Part shown: piece by piece, positions 43,661 to 52,325 of the stretch
How the letters are laid out: every line of letters starts with the position of its first letter
Position numbering within the stretch: the first letter of the stretch is position 1
NCBI RefSeq assembly: GCF_008369325.1
Contig: NZ_VOBI01000022.1
Span: forward strand, 51,263-115,262
Length of the DNA stretch: 64,000 bases
Direction of reading: 5' to 3'
Source of the DNA: Pseudomonas sp. ANT_H12B
GTDB lineage: Bacteria; Pseudomonadota; Gammaproteobacteria; Pseudomonadales; Pseudomonadaceae
Program-made: the position numbers and the translations under genes
The notes under the pieces: generated by a model
Database searches by the model: none
Seen by the model: only the letters and a program-made list of their open reading frames with translations
What the model was told of the DNA's origin: nothing

Positions 43661-44155
43661 ATGCAGTCTTCTTCTCTCGATGACGTAAGCGTTGTCGCAA
43701 CGCCCGCTACCAAACCAAGGTTGCGACTCTTGCTTTTACCTTTGGTGATCCTGGCCGGCATGGGCCTTTCCGTTGAGGCAGGTTTGCTCGGGCCGCTGGG
43801 GGTTCAGGTCGGACATCTGTGGGCGACCTTGAGCATCTTCGGCGTCGGCTCGGCGATTCTTTTTTTGCTGTTGCTGTTCAGTGGCCCGCAACAAGGGCCG
43901 GCGTTGAGCGAGTTGCCGCGCTGGCAGTTGATCGGCGGTTTTCTCGGGCCGATGTACGTGATCGTGCTGACATTGGCTACGCCGCACATCGGCGTTGCCA
44001 TGACCATGATTGCGATCCTCTCCGGGCAGGTCGGCAAGAGTGTGCTGATCGACCACTTTGGCTGGTTCGGCGCTACCCGCAAAAAGGTCAACGGTGAACG
44101 TTGGCTGGCCTTGCTGCTGATTGTCGCGGCACTTGTTCTGATTGCTCGGGGTTGA
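43661..44155 (+). CDS. YdcZ/DMT-like small membrane protein, copy 1
   Basis: 164 residues from ATG 43661 with five hydrophobic helices (LRLLLLPLVILAGMGLSVEAGLLGPLG..., FLGPMYVIVLTLATPHIGVAMTMIAILSGQVGKSVLIDHFGWFG). This is the DUF606/YdcZ branch of the drug/metabolite transporter superfamily, where two short proteins may pair to make one carrier. The stop overlaps the start of the second copy (TGATG). Probably controlled by the divergent LysR regulator. Substrate unknown. Confidence 0.87.
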   Translation: MQSSSLDDVSVVATPATKPRLRLLLLPLVILAGMGLSVEAGLLGPLGVQVGHLWATLSIFGVGSAILFLLLLFSGPQQGPALSELPRWQLIGGFLGPMYVIVLTLATPHIGVAMTMIAILSGQVGKSVLIDHFGWFGATRKKVNGERWLALLLIVAALVLIARG

Positions 44156-44610
44156 TGATGAATCTGGTTATTTTGTTGGCAGTGGTCGTGGCGGCCGGTG
44201 CGGTGTTGAGTGTCCAGGCTGCGATCAATGGCCGTCTCGGCGAAACGGTCGGTGTATTGCGCAGCAGTTTGCTGACGTTCGTGGTAGGTGCGGTGGTGAC
44301 CGGTTTACTGATCCTGTTTTTCGAACCAGCCCACGCGATGAGCCTGCTGGACGTGCCGAAATGGCAGCTCAGCGGTGCGTTGTTCGGGGTGGTTTACATG
44401 ATGGTGATGGTGGGCGCGGTGCCGCGGGTCGGGACGGCGGTGGCGACGGTGGCGGTGATTGTCGGGCAGCTGGGAATGGGGATGCTGATCGACAACTTTG
44501 GCTGGCTGGGCAATCCGGCGATTGAGTTGTCGAGTAGCCGGATACTGGCGATGGTGTGTCTCGCGTTGGCGTTGGTGTTCATGTATCGCAGCAATACGCA
44601 GCAGGGTTGA
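44155..44610 (+). CDS. YdcZ/DMT-like small membrane protein, copy 2
   Basis: 151 residues, homologous to the preceding gene (LSVQAAINGRLGETVG, GALFGVVYMMVMVGAVPRVGTAVATVAVIVGQLGMGMLIDNFGWLGNP). The TGATG overlap and a second ATG three bases later (44158) leave the exact start open by one codon. Together the pair would form a heteromeric exporter or importer; that is inference from family and coupling. Confidence 0.87.
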   Translation: MMNLVILLAVVVAAGAVLSVQAAINGRLGETVGVLRSSLLTFVVGAVVTGLLILFFEPAHAMSLLDVPKWQLSGALFGVVYMMVMVGAVPRVGTAVATVAVIVGQLGMGMLIDNFGWLGNPAIELSSSRILAMVCLALALVFMYRSNTQQG

Positions 44611-44682
44611 CGCAAGCTCCTACACTGGTAAGACGGGCCGCGTTTGCGGCAACCGGACGACCACAACAACGGAGTCAGACTC

Positions 44683-44847
44683 ATGAGTGACGGTGAAAGT
44701 ATCTGCGACTGCCCCCAATGCTCCTGCAAGCTGGGCGAACATCCGATCGCGCGTCACGGCAAGCACTATTGCTGCGAAGCCTGCGCCAAGCATCATGAGC
44801 ACGGTGAAGAATGCGCGAGTAAAGGTTGCAAGTGTGCCCATGGCTGA
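44683..44847 (+). CDS. metallothionein
   Basis: 54 residues with ten cysteines and seven histidines: ICDCPQCSC (8-15), HYCCEACAKHHEHGEEC (28-44) and KGCKC (47-51). This is the BmtA/SmtA pattern of Pseudomonas metallothioneins, which bind Zn or Cd in the cytosol. ACGGAG precedes ATG 44683. A bidirectional hairpin follows. Slightly shorter than most Pseudomonas MTs (about 70-80 residues) because the C-terminal tail is brief. Confidence 0.9.
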   Translation: MSDGESICDCPQCSCKLGEHPIARHGKHYCCEACAKHHEHGEECASKGCKCAHG

Positions 44848-44868
44848 CCGTTGCCACGGGCAGAAAAG

Positions 44869-44890
44869 TGGAGCCTATTCGGGCTCCACT
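44869..44890. terminator. bidirectional terminator-like hairpin
   Basis: AGTGGAGCC-tattc-GGGCTCCACTT, a strong stem between the metallothionein and the convergent gene, running into that gene's final codons. Confidence 0.75.
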
Positions 44891-45156
44891 TCCATTTTCA
44901 GACTTTGATCGTCCAGCCGTTCGGTATGACGGATGACGCCATTCAATCGTCGCCCCTCAACCCGTACCAACACTGTTTTCGCCTGTTCCAGATCTTCCGG
45001 CATCGGTGACTGGACGCGTAACGCGAAGCGGGTCGGATCATGCTCGACTTGTTCCAGGCCGACCTGACACTCGGCGCTTTTGGTGACTCGGCCGAACAGC
45101 GTATCCAGGCCGTAGTCGATGTGCGCCTTGCTGGTGGTTAGTTGTGTTGTTGTCAT
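44875..45156 (-). CDS. small conserved hypothetical protein
   Basis: 93 residues from ATG 45156, with a strong ribosome site (GGAGGGA) 8 bases upstream. Polar, acidic, no membrane segment: THYG-like core DYGLDTLFGRVTKSAECQVGLEQVEHDPTRFALRVQSP, then VLVRVEGRRLNGVIRHTERL. Predicted cytosolic mixed alpha/beta. I do not recognise a family. Lies 38 bases after another small protein gene on the same strand; both may be one transcript. Confidence 0.7.
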   Translation of the reverse strand: MTTTQLTTSKAHIDYGLDTLFGRVTKSAECQVGLEQVEHDPTRFALRVQSPMPEDLEQAKTVLVRVEGRRLNGVIRHTERLDDQSLKMEVEPE

Positions 45157-45194
45157 GAACTGATCCCTCCAAATGTCTGAAGCTGCGCTATCAG

Positions 45195-45422
45195 TTAATT
45201 CGCTGGCCGCCACTTGACGTTTTCCACGCCGAATTTCTCCGCCAGCGGCTTGCTGGTTTTTTGCACCTTCTCTCGGCCAAAACGAGGGATTCGTCCGACC
45301 CCCGCATCGCAACTTGCCCAATGCCAAGCCTCCGCGTTGTCCATCTTTTCCAGGCGGATAATGAAAGACTTGGGGGCGCCATGAAGGGTGTATTCAATGA
45401 CGAAAAGTTTTGCGTTATTCAT
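45195..45422 (-). CDS. small Pseudomonas-type protein (DUF6555-like)
   Basis: 75 residues: MNNAKLFVIEYTLHGAPKSFIIRLEKMD then AEAWHWASCDAGVGRIPRFG. It recalls a small conserved Pseudomonas family (DUF6555, from memory). No signal or TM segment, predicted beta-rich. GGAGGAA upstream of ATG 45422 supports translation. Function unknown. Confidence 0.72.
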   Translation of the reverse strand: MNNAKLFVIEYTLHGAPKSFIIRLEKMDNAEAWHWASCDAGVGRIPRFGREKVQKTSKPLAEKFGVENVKWRPAN

Positions 45423-45567
45423 AAAGCCCGTATTCCTCCCTGTGGTAATAGAAGGATCGCGGGCGTCACGGAAAATTCAGTCCAATTGTCAGGTGGCGCA
45501 CGCCAGTGGCGACAAGGCCTGTGGCTGGTTACCATGCAACTCCTGAAAACCCCAATGATCGTTGCCC

Positions 45568-45708
45568 ATGGCCCTTGCCGCGCCCCCGGATCTGAGTGAC
45601 ACCGATGTGCCGGTGCAACCGCTGGCGCGCACCTATCCGCGCGGGCTGTATATCGAGCCGCATGAGCATGTGTGGGGGCAATTGCTGTACGCGACGAACG
45701 GGGTGTTT
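45568..45708 (+). pseudogene. AraC-family regulator remnant (N-terminal 47 codons)
   Basis: From ATG 45568 the frame reads LARTYPRGLYIEPHEHVWGQLLYATNGV, the opening of cupin-AraC regulators (metal-like His in PHEHVWGQLLYA). Homology ends at NGVF and the frame runs into a REP-like half (GGGAGTGGGGGGTTGCTCGC, 45732 on) and a stop at about 45765. The sensor and both helix-turn-helix parts are missing. Confidence 0.75.
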
Positions 45709-45822
45709 TGTTGCCATAACCCCATCAACTATGGGAGTGGGGGGTTGCTCGCGAAGAGGCCCTGACAGTCGACATCAATGTCGTCTGCTAGAATCGGCGC
45801 CATTGATCCCACGAGGTACCCC

Positions 45823-46857
45823 ATGAGCGAGCCGATTCGACTGACCCAATACAGCCACGGCGCAGGTTGTGGCTGCAAGATTTCTCCCCAGGTGCTGGAG
45901 GTGATCCTGGCCGGCAGTGGCGCGCAGAACCTTGACCCGAAACTCTGGGTCGGTAACGCCTCGCGCGATGACGCGGCGGTGTATGCCATCGATGAGGAAC
46001 GCGGAGTGGTCTCGACCACCGACTTTTTTATGCCGATTGTCGATGATCCGTTCGATTTCGGCCGCATCGCCGCCACCAACGCCATCAGCGATATCTACGC
46101 CATGGGCGGCGATCCGTTGATGGCAATTGCGATCCTCGGCTGGCCGGTCAATGTGTTAGCCCCGGAGATTGCCCGGGAAGTGATTCGTGGCGGGCGTTCG
46201 GTCTGCGATGAAGCGGGTATTCCGTTGGCCGGCGGGCATTCCATCGACGCGCCGGAACCGATCTTCGGCCTCGCCGTGACCGGTTTGGTAGAAAAGCGCC
46301 ACATGAAACGCAACGATACCGCCACCGCCGGTTGCCTGCTCTATCTCACCAAACCCTTGGGTATCGGCATCCTCACCACCGCCGAGAAAAAGGGCAAGTT
46401 GCGCAATGCCGATATCGGTCTGGCCCGTGACTGGATGTGCACCCTGAACAAACCCGGCAGCCGCTTCGGCAAGCTCGAGGGCGTGACAGCGATGACCGAC
46501 GTCACCGGATTTGGCCTGCTCGGGCACTTGGTGGAAATGGCCGACGGCAGCAACGTGACCGCCCGCATCGAATATGACCGAGTACCGCGCCTGCCGGGTG
46601 TCGAGTATTACCTCGATCAGGGCTGCGTACCGGGCGGGACATTGCGTAACTTCGACAGCTACGCCAGCAAACTCGGGCGTCTTCAGGAAATGCACAAACG
46701 CGTGCTCTGTGATCCGCAAACCAGCGGTGGCCTGCTGATCGCCGTCACCCCCGAAGGCAACGAACAATTCCTCAAAGTGGCCGCCGAGCTGGGCCTGACC
46801 CTTGAGCCGATCGGTGAACTGGTCGAGCGACAGACTAACGCGGTCGAGGTGTTTTGA
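45823..46857 (+). CDS. selD: selenide, water dikinase
   Basis: 344 residues from ATG 45823 (ACGAGG upstream). The N-terminal loop YSHGAGCGCKIS carries the catalytic Cys (this is a Cys, not selenocysteine, form) and Lys. ATP-grasp-like AIR synthase motifs follow: DFFMPIVDDPFDFGRIAATNAISDIYAMGG, GGHSIDAPEPIFGLAVTG and DVTGFGLLGHLVEMA. It makes selenophosphate, the donor for tRNA selenouridine (by SelU, the next gene) and for selenocysteine. Overlaps selU by one base. Confidence 0.96.
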   Translation: MSEPIRLTQYSHGAGCGCKISPQVLEVILAGSGAQNLDPKLWVGNASRDDAAVYAIDEERGVVSTTDFFMPIVDDPFDFGRIAATNAISDIYAMGGDPLMAIAILGWPVNVLAPEIAREVIRGGRSVCDEAGIPLAGGHSIDAPEPIFGLAVTGLVEKRHMKRNDTATAGCLLYLTKPLGIGILTTAEKKGKLRNADIGLARDWMCTLNKPGSRFGKLEGVTAMTDVTGFGLLGHLVEMADGSNVTARIEYDRVPRLPGVEYYLDQGCVPGGTLRNFDSYASKLGRLQEMHKRVLCDPQTSGGLLIAVTPEGNEQFLKVAAELGLTLEPIGELVERQTNAVEVF

Positions 46858-47960
46858 TGTCTATCGACTGCACCGATTACCGCGACATTTTTCTCAACGA
46901 TCGGCCGATGATGGATACTCGCGCGCCGGTCGAATTCAGCAAGGGGTCCTTCCCGAGCGTGGTCAACCTGCCGCTGATGAACGACAGCGAGCGCGAGCAG
47001 ATCGGCACCTGTTACAAGCAACACGGTCAGCAAGCGGCCATTGCGCTGGGGCAACGACTGGTCTGCGGCGACGTCAAGGATCAACGCATCCGGGCCTGGA
47101 GCGAGTTTGCCCGGGCCAATCCTGACGGCTACTTGTACTGTTTTCGCGGTGGCTTGCGCTCGCAGATCGTCCAGCAATGGCTCAAGGACGAGGCGGGCAT
47201 CGACTATCCGCGGGTCGGTGGCGGCTACAAGGCCATGCGCACCTTTCTGCTGGATACCGTCGATCAGGCGGTTGCCCAATGCGACTTCGTCTTGCTGGGT
47301 GGCATGACCGGCACAGGCAAGACCGAGATACTCACGCAATTGAGCAATGGTCTGGATCTGGAAGGTCACGCTAATCATCGCGGTTCCAGTTTCGGCAAAC
47401 GGGCCACCGGCCAACCCACCAACATCGACTTTGAAAACTGCCTGGCGGTGGACGTGCTGAAGAAGCGTGCCCAAGGTATCGAGCAATTCGTGCTGGAAGA
47501 CGAGAGCCGCATGGTCGGCAGCTGTGCCTTGCCGTTGCCGTTGTACAAGGGCATGCAAGGGTTTTCGATGGTCTGGCTGGAGGACAGTGTCGAAGGTCGG
47601 GTCGAGCGGATTTTGCAGGATTACGTGATCAACCTGCACGCCGAATTTGTCGCTGTGTACGGCGAGCAAGGGTTCATGCTGTATTCCGAGCGGCTGATTT
47701 CAAGCTTGAATAATATTTACCGGCGCTTGGGTGGCGAGCGTCATCAGCGCATGTTTCTGCAGATGGAAAGCGCACTGCAAGAGCAGGCGCGTTCTGGATC
47801 GGTCGAGCTGTTTCGGGACTGGATTGAAGTGTTGCTGCGCGAGTACTACGACCCGATGTATGCCTTTCAGCGGGAGAATAAAGGGGCGCGCATTGAGTTC
47901 GCTGGGGAGCAGGGGGCTGTTCTTGAGTACCTGCGAGCGCGCGTCACCCGGCGGGACTAA
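46857..47960 (+). CDS. selU: tRNA 2-selenouridine synthase
   Basis: 367 residues; ATG 46857 shares its A with the selD TGA. An N-terminal rhodanese domain carries the active Cys in LYCFRGGLRSQIVQQWL. A P-loop GGMTGTGKTEIL (about 143-154) and the C-terminal region complete the SelU/MnmH layout. It exchanges sulfur for selenium in the wobble uridine of tRNAs for Lys, Glu and Gln, through a geranylated intermediate, using selenophosphate from SelD. Confidence 0.95.
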   Translation: MSIDCTDYRDIFLNDRPMMDTRAPVEFSKGSFPSVVNLPLMNDSEREQIGTCYKQHGQQAAIALGQRLVCGDVKDQRIRAWSEFARANPDGYLYCFRGGLRSQIVQQWLKDEAGIDYPRVGGGYKAMRTFLLDTVDQAVAQCDFVLLGGMTGTGKTEILTQLSNGLDLEGHANHRGSSFGKRATGQPTNIDFENCLAVDVLKKRAQGIEQFVLEDESRMVGSCALPLPLYKGMQGFSMVWLEDSVEGRVERILQDYVINLHAEFVAVYGEQGFMLYSERLISSLNNIYRRLGGERHQRMFLQMESALQEQARSGSVELFRDWIEVLLREYYDPMYAFQRENKGARIEFAGEQGAVLEYLRARVTRRD

Positions 47961-47961
47961 T

Positions 47962-48050
47962 GCTCGCGGGTAAGCCTCGCTTCTACAGGATGTCGGATCG
48001 CTATCGAGTGAGCGACAAAAATCCTGTAGGAGCGAGGCTTGCCCGCGAAG
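47962..48050. repeat. REP-type inverted repeat pair (variant)
   Basis: CTCGCGGGTAAGCCTCGCTTC and the facing copy GTAGGAGCGAGGCTTGCCCGCG; a divergent REP class with AGCCTCGC in place of AGCCTGCTCGC. Confidence 0.87.
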
Positions 48051-48073
48051 AGTCCCTTGCGTCGCTATAAGTC

Positions 48074-49129
48074 TTAAAGCACTGCCACCCCGATCAACCC
48101 GCTGACCACACCAATCCCCATGGTCATCAGCGCCACGCTGACCAGCACCCGGGTATCGAAATCCTTGCGCAGCATCAATAGCGACGGCAGGCTGATGCTC
48201 GGCAGGGTCATCAGCAGTGCGACTGCCGGGGCGGTGCCCATGCCTAGGGTCATCATGGTTTGCACGATGGGGATTTCCGCCGCCGTGGGAATCACGAACA
48301 GTGTGCCGATGATCGCCAGCGGCACCAGCCACAGCAGGCTGTTGGCCATGACGCCGTCGATGTGCGGAAACACCCAGACCCGCACCGCACCCAACACCAT
48401 GACTGCCAGGATGTAGATCGGGATAGTGCTCCAGAACAGCTGCCACAGGGTTTTGCCCCAGCGGATCATGAAGGGTTGCGAGTCCTTTTCGGTGGCGTCG
48501 GCCACCGCCTCGACGGCGGCTTCAGGCAGAGTTTCGGGGCCGGCGATACGCTGAGCGACTATCGACACACCGAATACCAGCACGATGCCCGCCACCAATC
48601 GCAACGCGGTAAACCCCCAACCGAGCACAAAACCCATGAACACCAGGGTGGCCGGGTTGAGCACCGGGTTGCCGATCCAGAACGCCAGCGCGGCGCCCAC
48701 CGATACATTCGAACGACGCATGCTGGCGGCCACCGGAGCGGCGCAGCACGAGCACATCATTCCCGGCAGGGCGAACAGACCGCCGCGCACGGTCGAGGCA
48801 AAACCGGCACGCCCGAACAGGCGCAACAACCAGTCTCGCGGGATCAGTACTTGCAGCAGGGAACCGAGGATTATCGCCAGCACGGCGGCTTTCCAGATCG
48901 CCAGGAAATACACCTTGGCATAGGTCAGGGCAGCGGCCAGGGGCGCGATTTGCTTATCGTTGAGGATAGAGGCGCCGATGCTGTGATTATCAGCGGCGAC
49001 GAAGGCTTTGATGTAGTAGGGCGACCACTTGACGTAGTAGAGGCCGACACAGGCCACCAGGACGAACAGGGCGGGTTTCCACCAGAACGACCAGCCCCGG
49101 GCGGGGACGGCTGTGGTTGAGAGCGACAT
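48074..49129 (-). CDS. YraQ/UPF0718-family permease
   Basis: 351 residues from ATG 49129, about 8-10 helices. A conserved cysteine cluster GMMCSCCAAPVAASMRRSNVSVGAALAFWIGNPVLNPATLVFMGFVLG is diagnostic of this family, some of which export arsenicals or metals. A second region IPTAAEIPIVQTMMTLGMGTAPAVALLMTLPSISLPSLLMLRKDFD repeats the motif, suggesting an internal duplication. It converges with selU. Substrate unknown; a thiol-binding metal is possible. Confidence 0.85.
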   Translation of the reverse strand: MSLSTTAVPARGWSFWWKPALFVLVACVGLYYVKWSPYYIKAFVAADNHSIGASILNDKQIAPLAAALTYAKVYFLAIWKAAVLAIILGSLLQVLIPRDWLLRLFGRAGFASTVRGGLFALPGMMCSCCAAPVAASMRRSNVSVGAALAFWIGNPVLNPATLVFMGFVLGWGFTALRLVAGIVLVFGVSIVAQRIAGPETLPEAAVEAVADATEKDSQPFMIRWGKTLWQLFWSTIPIYILAVMVLGAVRVWVFPHIDGVMANSLLWLVPLAIIGTLFVIPTAAEIPIVQTMMTLGMGTAPAVALLMTLPSISLPSLLMLRKDFDTRVLVSVALMTMGIGVVSGLIGVAVL

Positions 49130-49219
49130 GGAGTGGTTCCGGACAATAGGGGCGATGGGCATGATAGCCCAGCCCCTCGGAACCTGTGATCTCCATCGCT
49201 TGTGGGACGCGACCGAAAC

Positions 49220-49894
49220 TTACGTCGGGCAGGTTTCCCGACCGTTATCCAAGCCTTGCTTGTAGCTGTGGCTTTGCAGGCTGGCCTTGCCGTTGTGCCA
49301 CGTCAGGGTCAGCACGTACAGCGAATCGTAGTCGCTCGATTCCCAGTCGTCGGTGATGTTCTGTTTCTTGCCGACGGCTTCGCCCGCGACTTTGTTGATC
49401 AGCTCCGGCAGGTAGCCGTGGGACCAGGCGGTGTAGATGACCGAGTTGTGATACTTGTCGTGAAGCAGCTCATCGGCCAGGTCGCTGGTGTCGTTGGCCG
49501 AGAAGTTGATGTTCACCGGCAAACCGAGCTTGATCGCGCTGGGGCTGATGGTCATCAAGGGGCGGATGTAACTGTAGGAATTGTCCAGTTCACCTTCCTC
49601 GACATTGCGCGTCGGGTTGGCGGCAAACACGTAGTTGGCCTTGCCGAATTTGTTCGGCAACAAGGTGGCCAGATCGATGGCGCGGTTCAGGCCCTGGCAG
49701 TTGAGCTGACCCAGGCCGCCCTCGGGTTTTTCCGCGTGGCGCAGGAATACCAGCGTTTGGGTGCCGTCCGTCTGTTGGGCGCGGCTTTCGCTGGATTCCA
49801 GGGACAGAAACAGCGCGCTCGCCGCCAGCAAGATAGGCAGAACGACATACGCGCGATGCTTGAAGGGTCTGGCGAATTTAAAAAGGCTCATCAT
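49220..49894 (-). CDS. exported histidine phosphatase superfamily protein
   Basis: 224 residues from ATG 49894. N-terminal hydrophobic segment (KHRAYVVLPILLAASALFLSLE), then the phosphatase loop LVFLRHAEKPEGGLGQLNCQGLNRAIDLATLLP (RHxEKP, catalytic His in FLRHAEK). The later catalytic His is plausibly in YTAWSHGYLPELI. Branch-2-like members hydrolyse phosphate esters in the periplasm. The substrate is unknown; a secreted or membrane-anchored location is inferred. Confidence 0.8.
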   Translation of the reverse strand: MMSLFKFARPFKHRAYVVLPILLAASALFLSLESSESRAQQTDGTQTLVFLRHAEKPEGGLGQLNCQGLNRAIDLATLLPNKFGKANYVFAANPTRNVEEGELDNSYSYIRPLMTISPSAIKLGLPVNINFSANDTSDLADELLHDKYHNSVIYTAWSHGYLPELINKVAGEAVGKKQNITDDWESSDYDSLYVLTLTWHNGKASLQSHSYKQGLDNGRETCPT

Positions 49895-49918
49895 TGAATA
49901 ATTGGTTCTTCGGCGCAT

Positions 49919-50271
49919 TCGGTTAAGGCTGACAAACCTTTACACCGCGAGCTCCCAGCGTCGGGTGTTTTCCATGTCGTTGTGCCGGTTCGTTTCCGAA
50001 AGGGCAATGCTCAGAGTCCTCTGAAGCCCATTTGGTTCGATCCGTGCGAGTGCGCAGCACTGTAACGGCAACCTTCAATGGGTTGGAGCAAAGCTTATAG
50101 ACAGCATGTTGCGGATTTATGGACACGACACACCTTACCCTAGCAGGCGCTGTCGAAGGCTGAGATCGTTTGATCGTGCTCATCAGCGGTATTGATAACG
50201 CCATAAGATGGCAGTCTTTTGCAGCGCCTACATTATGATCGTCACTCTCAATTTCCTCGTGGATCCTTCCC
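49919..50271. other. intergenic stretch, no gene seen
   Basis: About 350 bases between divergent phosphatase and GST genes. It holds GGATCC-like and GATCGTTTGATCGT words but no ORF with a ribosome site, and no repeat of the REP classes. Promoters for both neighbours must lie here; I cannot place them firmly. Confidence 0.5.
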
Positions 50272-50982
50272 ATGACCGATTTGTCTGCGTTCCCCATCAC
50301 CCAAAAATGGCCGGCCCGGTACCCCGAGTGGATTCAGCTTTACTCCTTGCCCACGCCCAACGGCGTCAAGGTTTCGATCATGCTCGAAGAGATCGGACTG
50401 CCCTACGAACCGCATCGCGTGGGGTTCGACAGCAACGATCAGTTGTCCCCTGAATTCATGTCGCTGAACCCCAACAATAAGATCCCGGCCATCCTCGACC
50501 CCCACGGCCCGGGTGATCAACCGTTGGCGCTGTTCGAGTCCGGGGCGATTCTGATCTACCTGGCCGACAAAAGCGGGCAACTGCTGGCCCAGGAGTCGGC
50601 CGCGCGCTACGAGACCATCCAGTGGCTGATGTTTCAGATGGGTGGCATCGGGCCGATGTTCGGGCAGGTCGGTTTCTTCAACAAATTCGGCGGCAAGGAC
50701 TACGAGGACAAACGTCCCCTGGCCCGCTACGTTGACGAAAGCAAACGCCTGCTCAATGTGCTCGATGGACGACTACAAGGGCGCGACTGGATCATGGGCG
50801 AGCGCTACACCATCGCGGACATCGCGACCTTTCCCTGGGTGCGCAACCTGATCGGCTTCTATGAGGCTGGCGATCTGGTGGGTATCCACGACTTCCCCAA
50901 CGTGATGCGGGCACTGGAGCGCTTCCTGTCGCGGCCGGCGGTAATGCGTGGGCTGGAAATACCTAAACCCGTCTCAAATTAA
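50272..50982 (+). CDS. glutathione S-transferase, YghU/YfcG (Nu) type
   Basis: 236 residues. Thioredoxin-fold half (IQLYSLPTPNGVKVSIMLEEIGLPYEPHRVGF, NPNNKIPAILDP, ESGAILIYLADK with the Ser/Glu glutathione contact) and helical half with GERYTIADIATFPWVRN. The extended N-terminus FPITQKWPARYPEWIQLYS and the TPNG motif mark the Nu class (YfcG/YghU), which has disulfide reductase and peroxidase activity on glutathione. Cytosolic, monocistronic. Confidence 0.93.
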   Translation: MTDLSAFPITQKWPARYPEWIQLYSLPTPNGVKVSIMLEEIGLPYEPHRVGFDSNDQLSPEFMSLNPNNKIPAILDPHGPGDQPLALFESGAILIYLADKSGQLLAQESAARYETIQWLMFQMGGIGPMFGQVGFFNKFGGKDYEDKRPLARYVDESKRLLNVLDGRLQGRDWIMGERYTIADIATFPWVRNLIGFYEAGDLVGIHDFPNVMRALERFLSRPAVMRGLEIPKPVSN

Positions 50983-50990
50983 ACTGGAAC

Positions 50991-51082
50991 CTGTGGGAGC
51001 GAGCCTGCTCGCGATAGTGGCGGCACATTCAACACCCCGGTGTCTGAACGATTGCAATCGCGGGCAAGCCCGCTCCCGCAGG
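50991..51082. repeat. REP-type inverted repeat pair
   Basis: CTGTGGGAGCGAGCCTGCTC and the degenerate complement CGCGGGCAAGCCCGCTCCCGCAGG, directly after the GST stop. Confidence 0.87.
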
Positions 51083-51220
51083 ATTTTACGTTGGCAGGAA
51101 GATTGTTGCCGTTCCAGTAACGCAGTCTTGAGTGTCCGACGTTTGTGCACTACGCCTTGCAGAGCATAAGCTTTGCCCCTTTACGACGTTCGTCTTGTCC
51201 TCCGATTTTCAGGAATGCCC

Positions 51221-52195
51221 ATGCCCAGTCAGTTCCCCGAAGCACGTCCACGCCGTCTGCGCCGCAACGCGAGCCTGCGCAGCCTGTTCCAGGAAACAGA
51301 GTTCAGTTTGAATGATCTGGTGCTGCCGATTTTCGTCGAGGAAGACATCGACGATTTCGTGCCGATCAACAGCATGCCCGGCGTGATGCGTATTCCGGAG
51401 TCGAAATTGGCCGGCGAGATCGAGCGATATGCCCGGGCCGGGATCAAGTCGGTGATGACCTTCGGTGTGTCGCATCACCTGGACAGCAGTGGCAGCGATA
51501 CCTGGAGCGACAACGGCCTGGTGTCGCGCATGTCGCGCATTGCCAAGGATGCGGTGCCGGACATGATCGTCATGTCCGACACCTGTTTTTGTGAGTACAC
51601 CGACCATGGCCATTGCGGCGTGCTGCACAACCATGAAGTCGACAACGACCAGACCCTGATTAATCTCGGTAGACAAGCCGTGGCCGCAGCCCATGCCGGC
51701 GCTGATGTCATCGCCCCGTCGGCGGCCATGGACGGGCAGGTTCAGGCCATCCGCCGCGCGCTCGATGACGCCGGTTTCAGCCAGACCGCGATCATGGCTT
51801 ATTCAACCAAATTCGCTTCGGCGCTTTACGGTCCGTTCCGTGAAGCCGGCGGCAGTGCGCTCAAGGGCGATCGCAAGAGCTATCAGATGAACCCGATGAA
51901 CCGCCGCGAAGCGGTGCGTGAATCGTTGCTGGACGAGCGCGAAGGCGCCGATGCGCTGATGGTCAAACCGGCCGGTGCGTACCTGGACATCATCCGCGAC
52001 ATCCGCGAAGTTTCGCGCCTGCCGTTGTCGGCGTATCAGGTGAGTGGCGAATACGCGATGATCAAATTCGCCGCCCAGGCCGGGGCGATCGATGAAGACC
52101 GCGTGGTGCGCGAGAGCCTTGGGGCGATCAAGCGGGCGGGGGCGGATTTGATCTTTACCTATTTTGCGATGGACCTCGCCCTGGCCGGGATCTAA
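51221..52195 (+). CDS. hemB: delta-aminolevulinic acid dehydratase, cysteine-rich (zinc) type
   Basis: 324 residues from ATG 51221 (CAGGA upstream; a longer frame adds no homology). The zinc-site segment SDTCFCEYTDHGHCGVL keeps the three cysteines of E. coli HemB, and the active-site lysines are in AYSTKFASALYGPF and LMVKPAGAYLDIIRDI. It joins two aminolevulinate molecules into porphobilinogen for haem. The protein is near the E. coli form, whereas the housekeeping Pseudomonas HemB I know carries an Asp-rich magnesium-type site. It may be a second, zinc-dependent copy. Confidence 0.92.
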   Translation: MPSQFPEARPRRLRRNASLRSLFQETEFSLNDLVLPIFVEEDIDDFVPINSMPGVMRIPESKLAGEIERYARAGIKSVMTFGVSHHLDSSGSDTWSDNGLVSRMSRIAKDAVPDMIVMSDTCFCEYTDHGHCGVLHNHEVDNDQTLINLGRQAVAAAHAGADVIAPSAAMDGQVQAIRRALDDAGFSQTAIMAYSTKFASALYGPFREAGGSALKGDRKSYQMNPMNRREAVRESLLDEREGADALMVKPAGAYLDIIRDIREVSRLPLSAYQVSGEYAMIKFAAQAGAIDEDRVVRESLGAIKRAGADLIFTYFAMDLALAGI

Positions 52196-52212
52196 AACCC
52201 AACCCTGACCCT

Positions 52213-52303
52213 CTGTGGGAGCGAGCCTGCTCGCGAAAGCGGTGTTTCAGTCACATTGATGTTGGATGTGCCACCGCTTTCGCGAGCAGGCTCGCCCCCA
52301 CAG
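52213..52303. repeat. REP-type inverted repeat pair
   Basis: TGTGGGAGCGAGCCTGCTCG and facing CGCGAGCAGGCTCGCCCCCAC; inner arms AAAGCGGT/ACCGCTTT lengthen the stem. In the gap between hemB and the flavin monooxygenase. Confidence 0.9.
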
Positions 52304-52325
52304 TTGAGGTTTGGTGTACTCAGGA

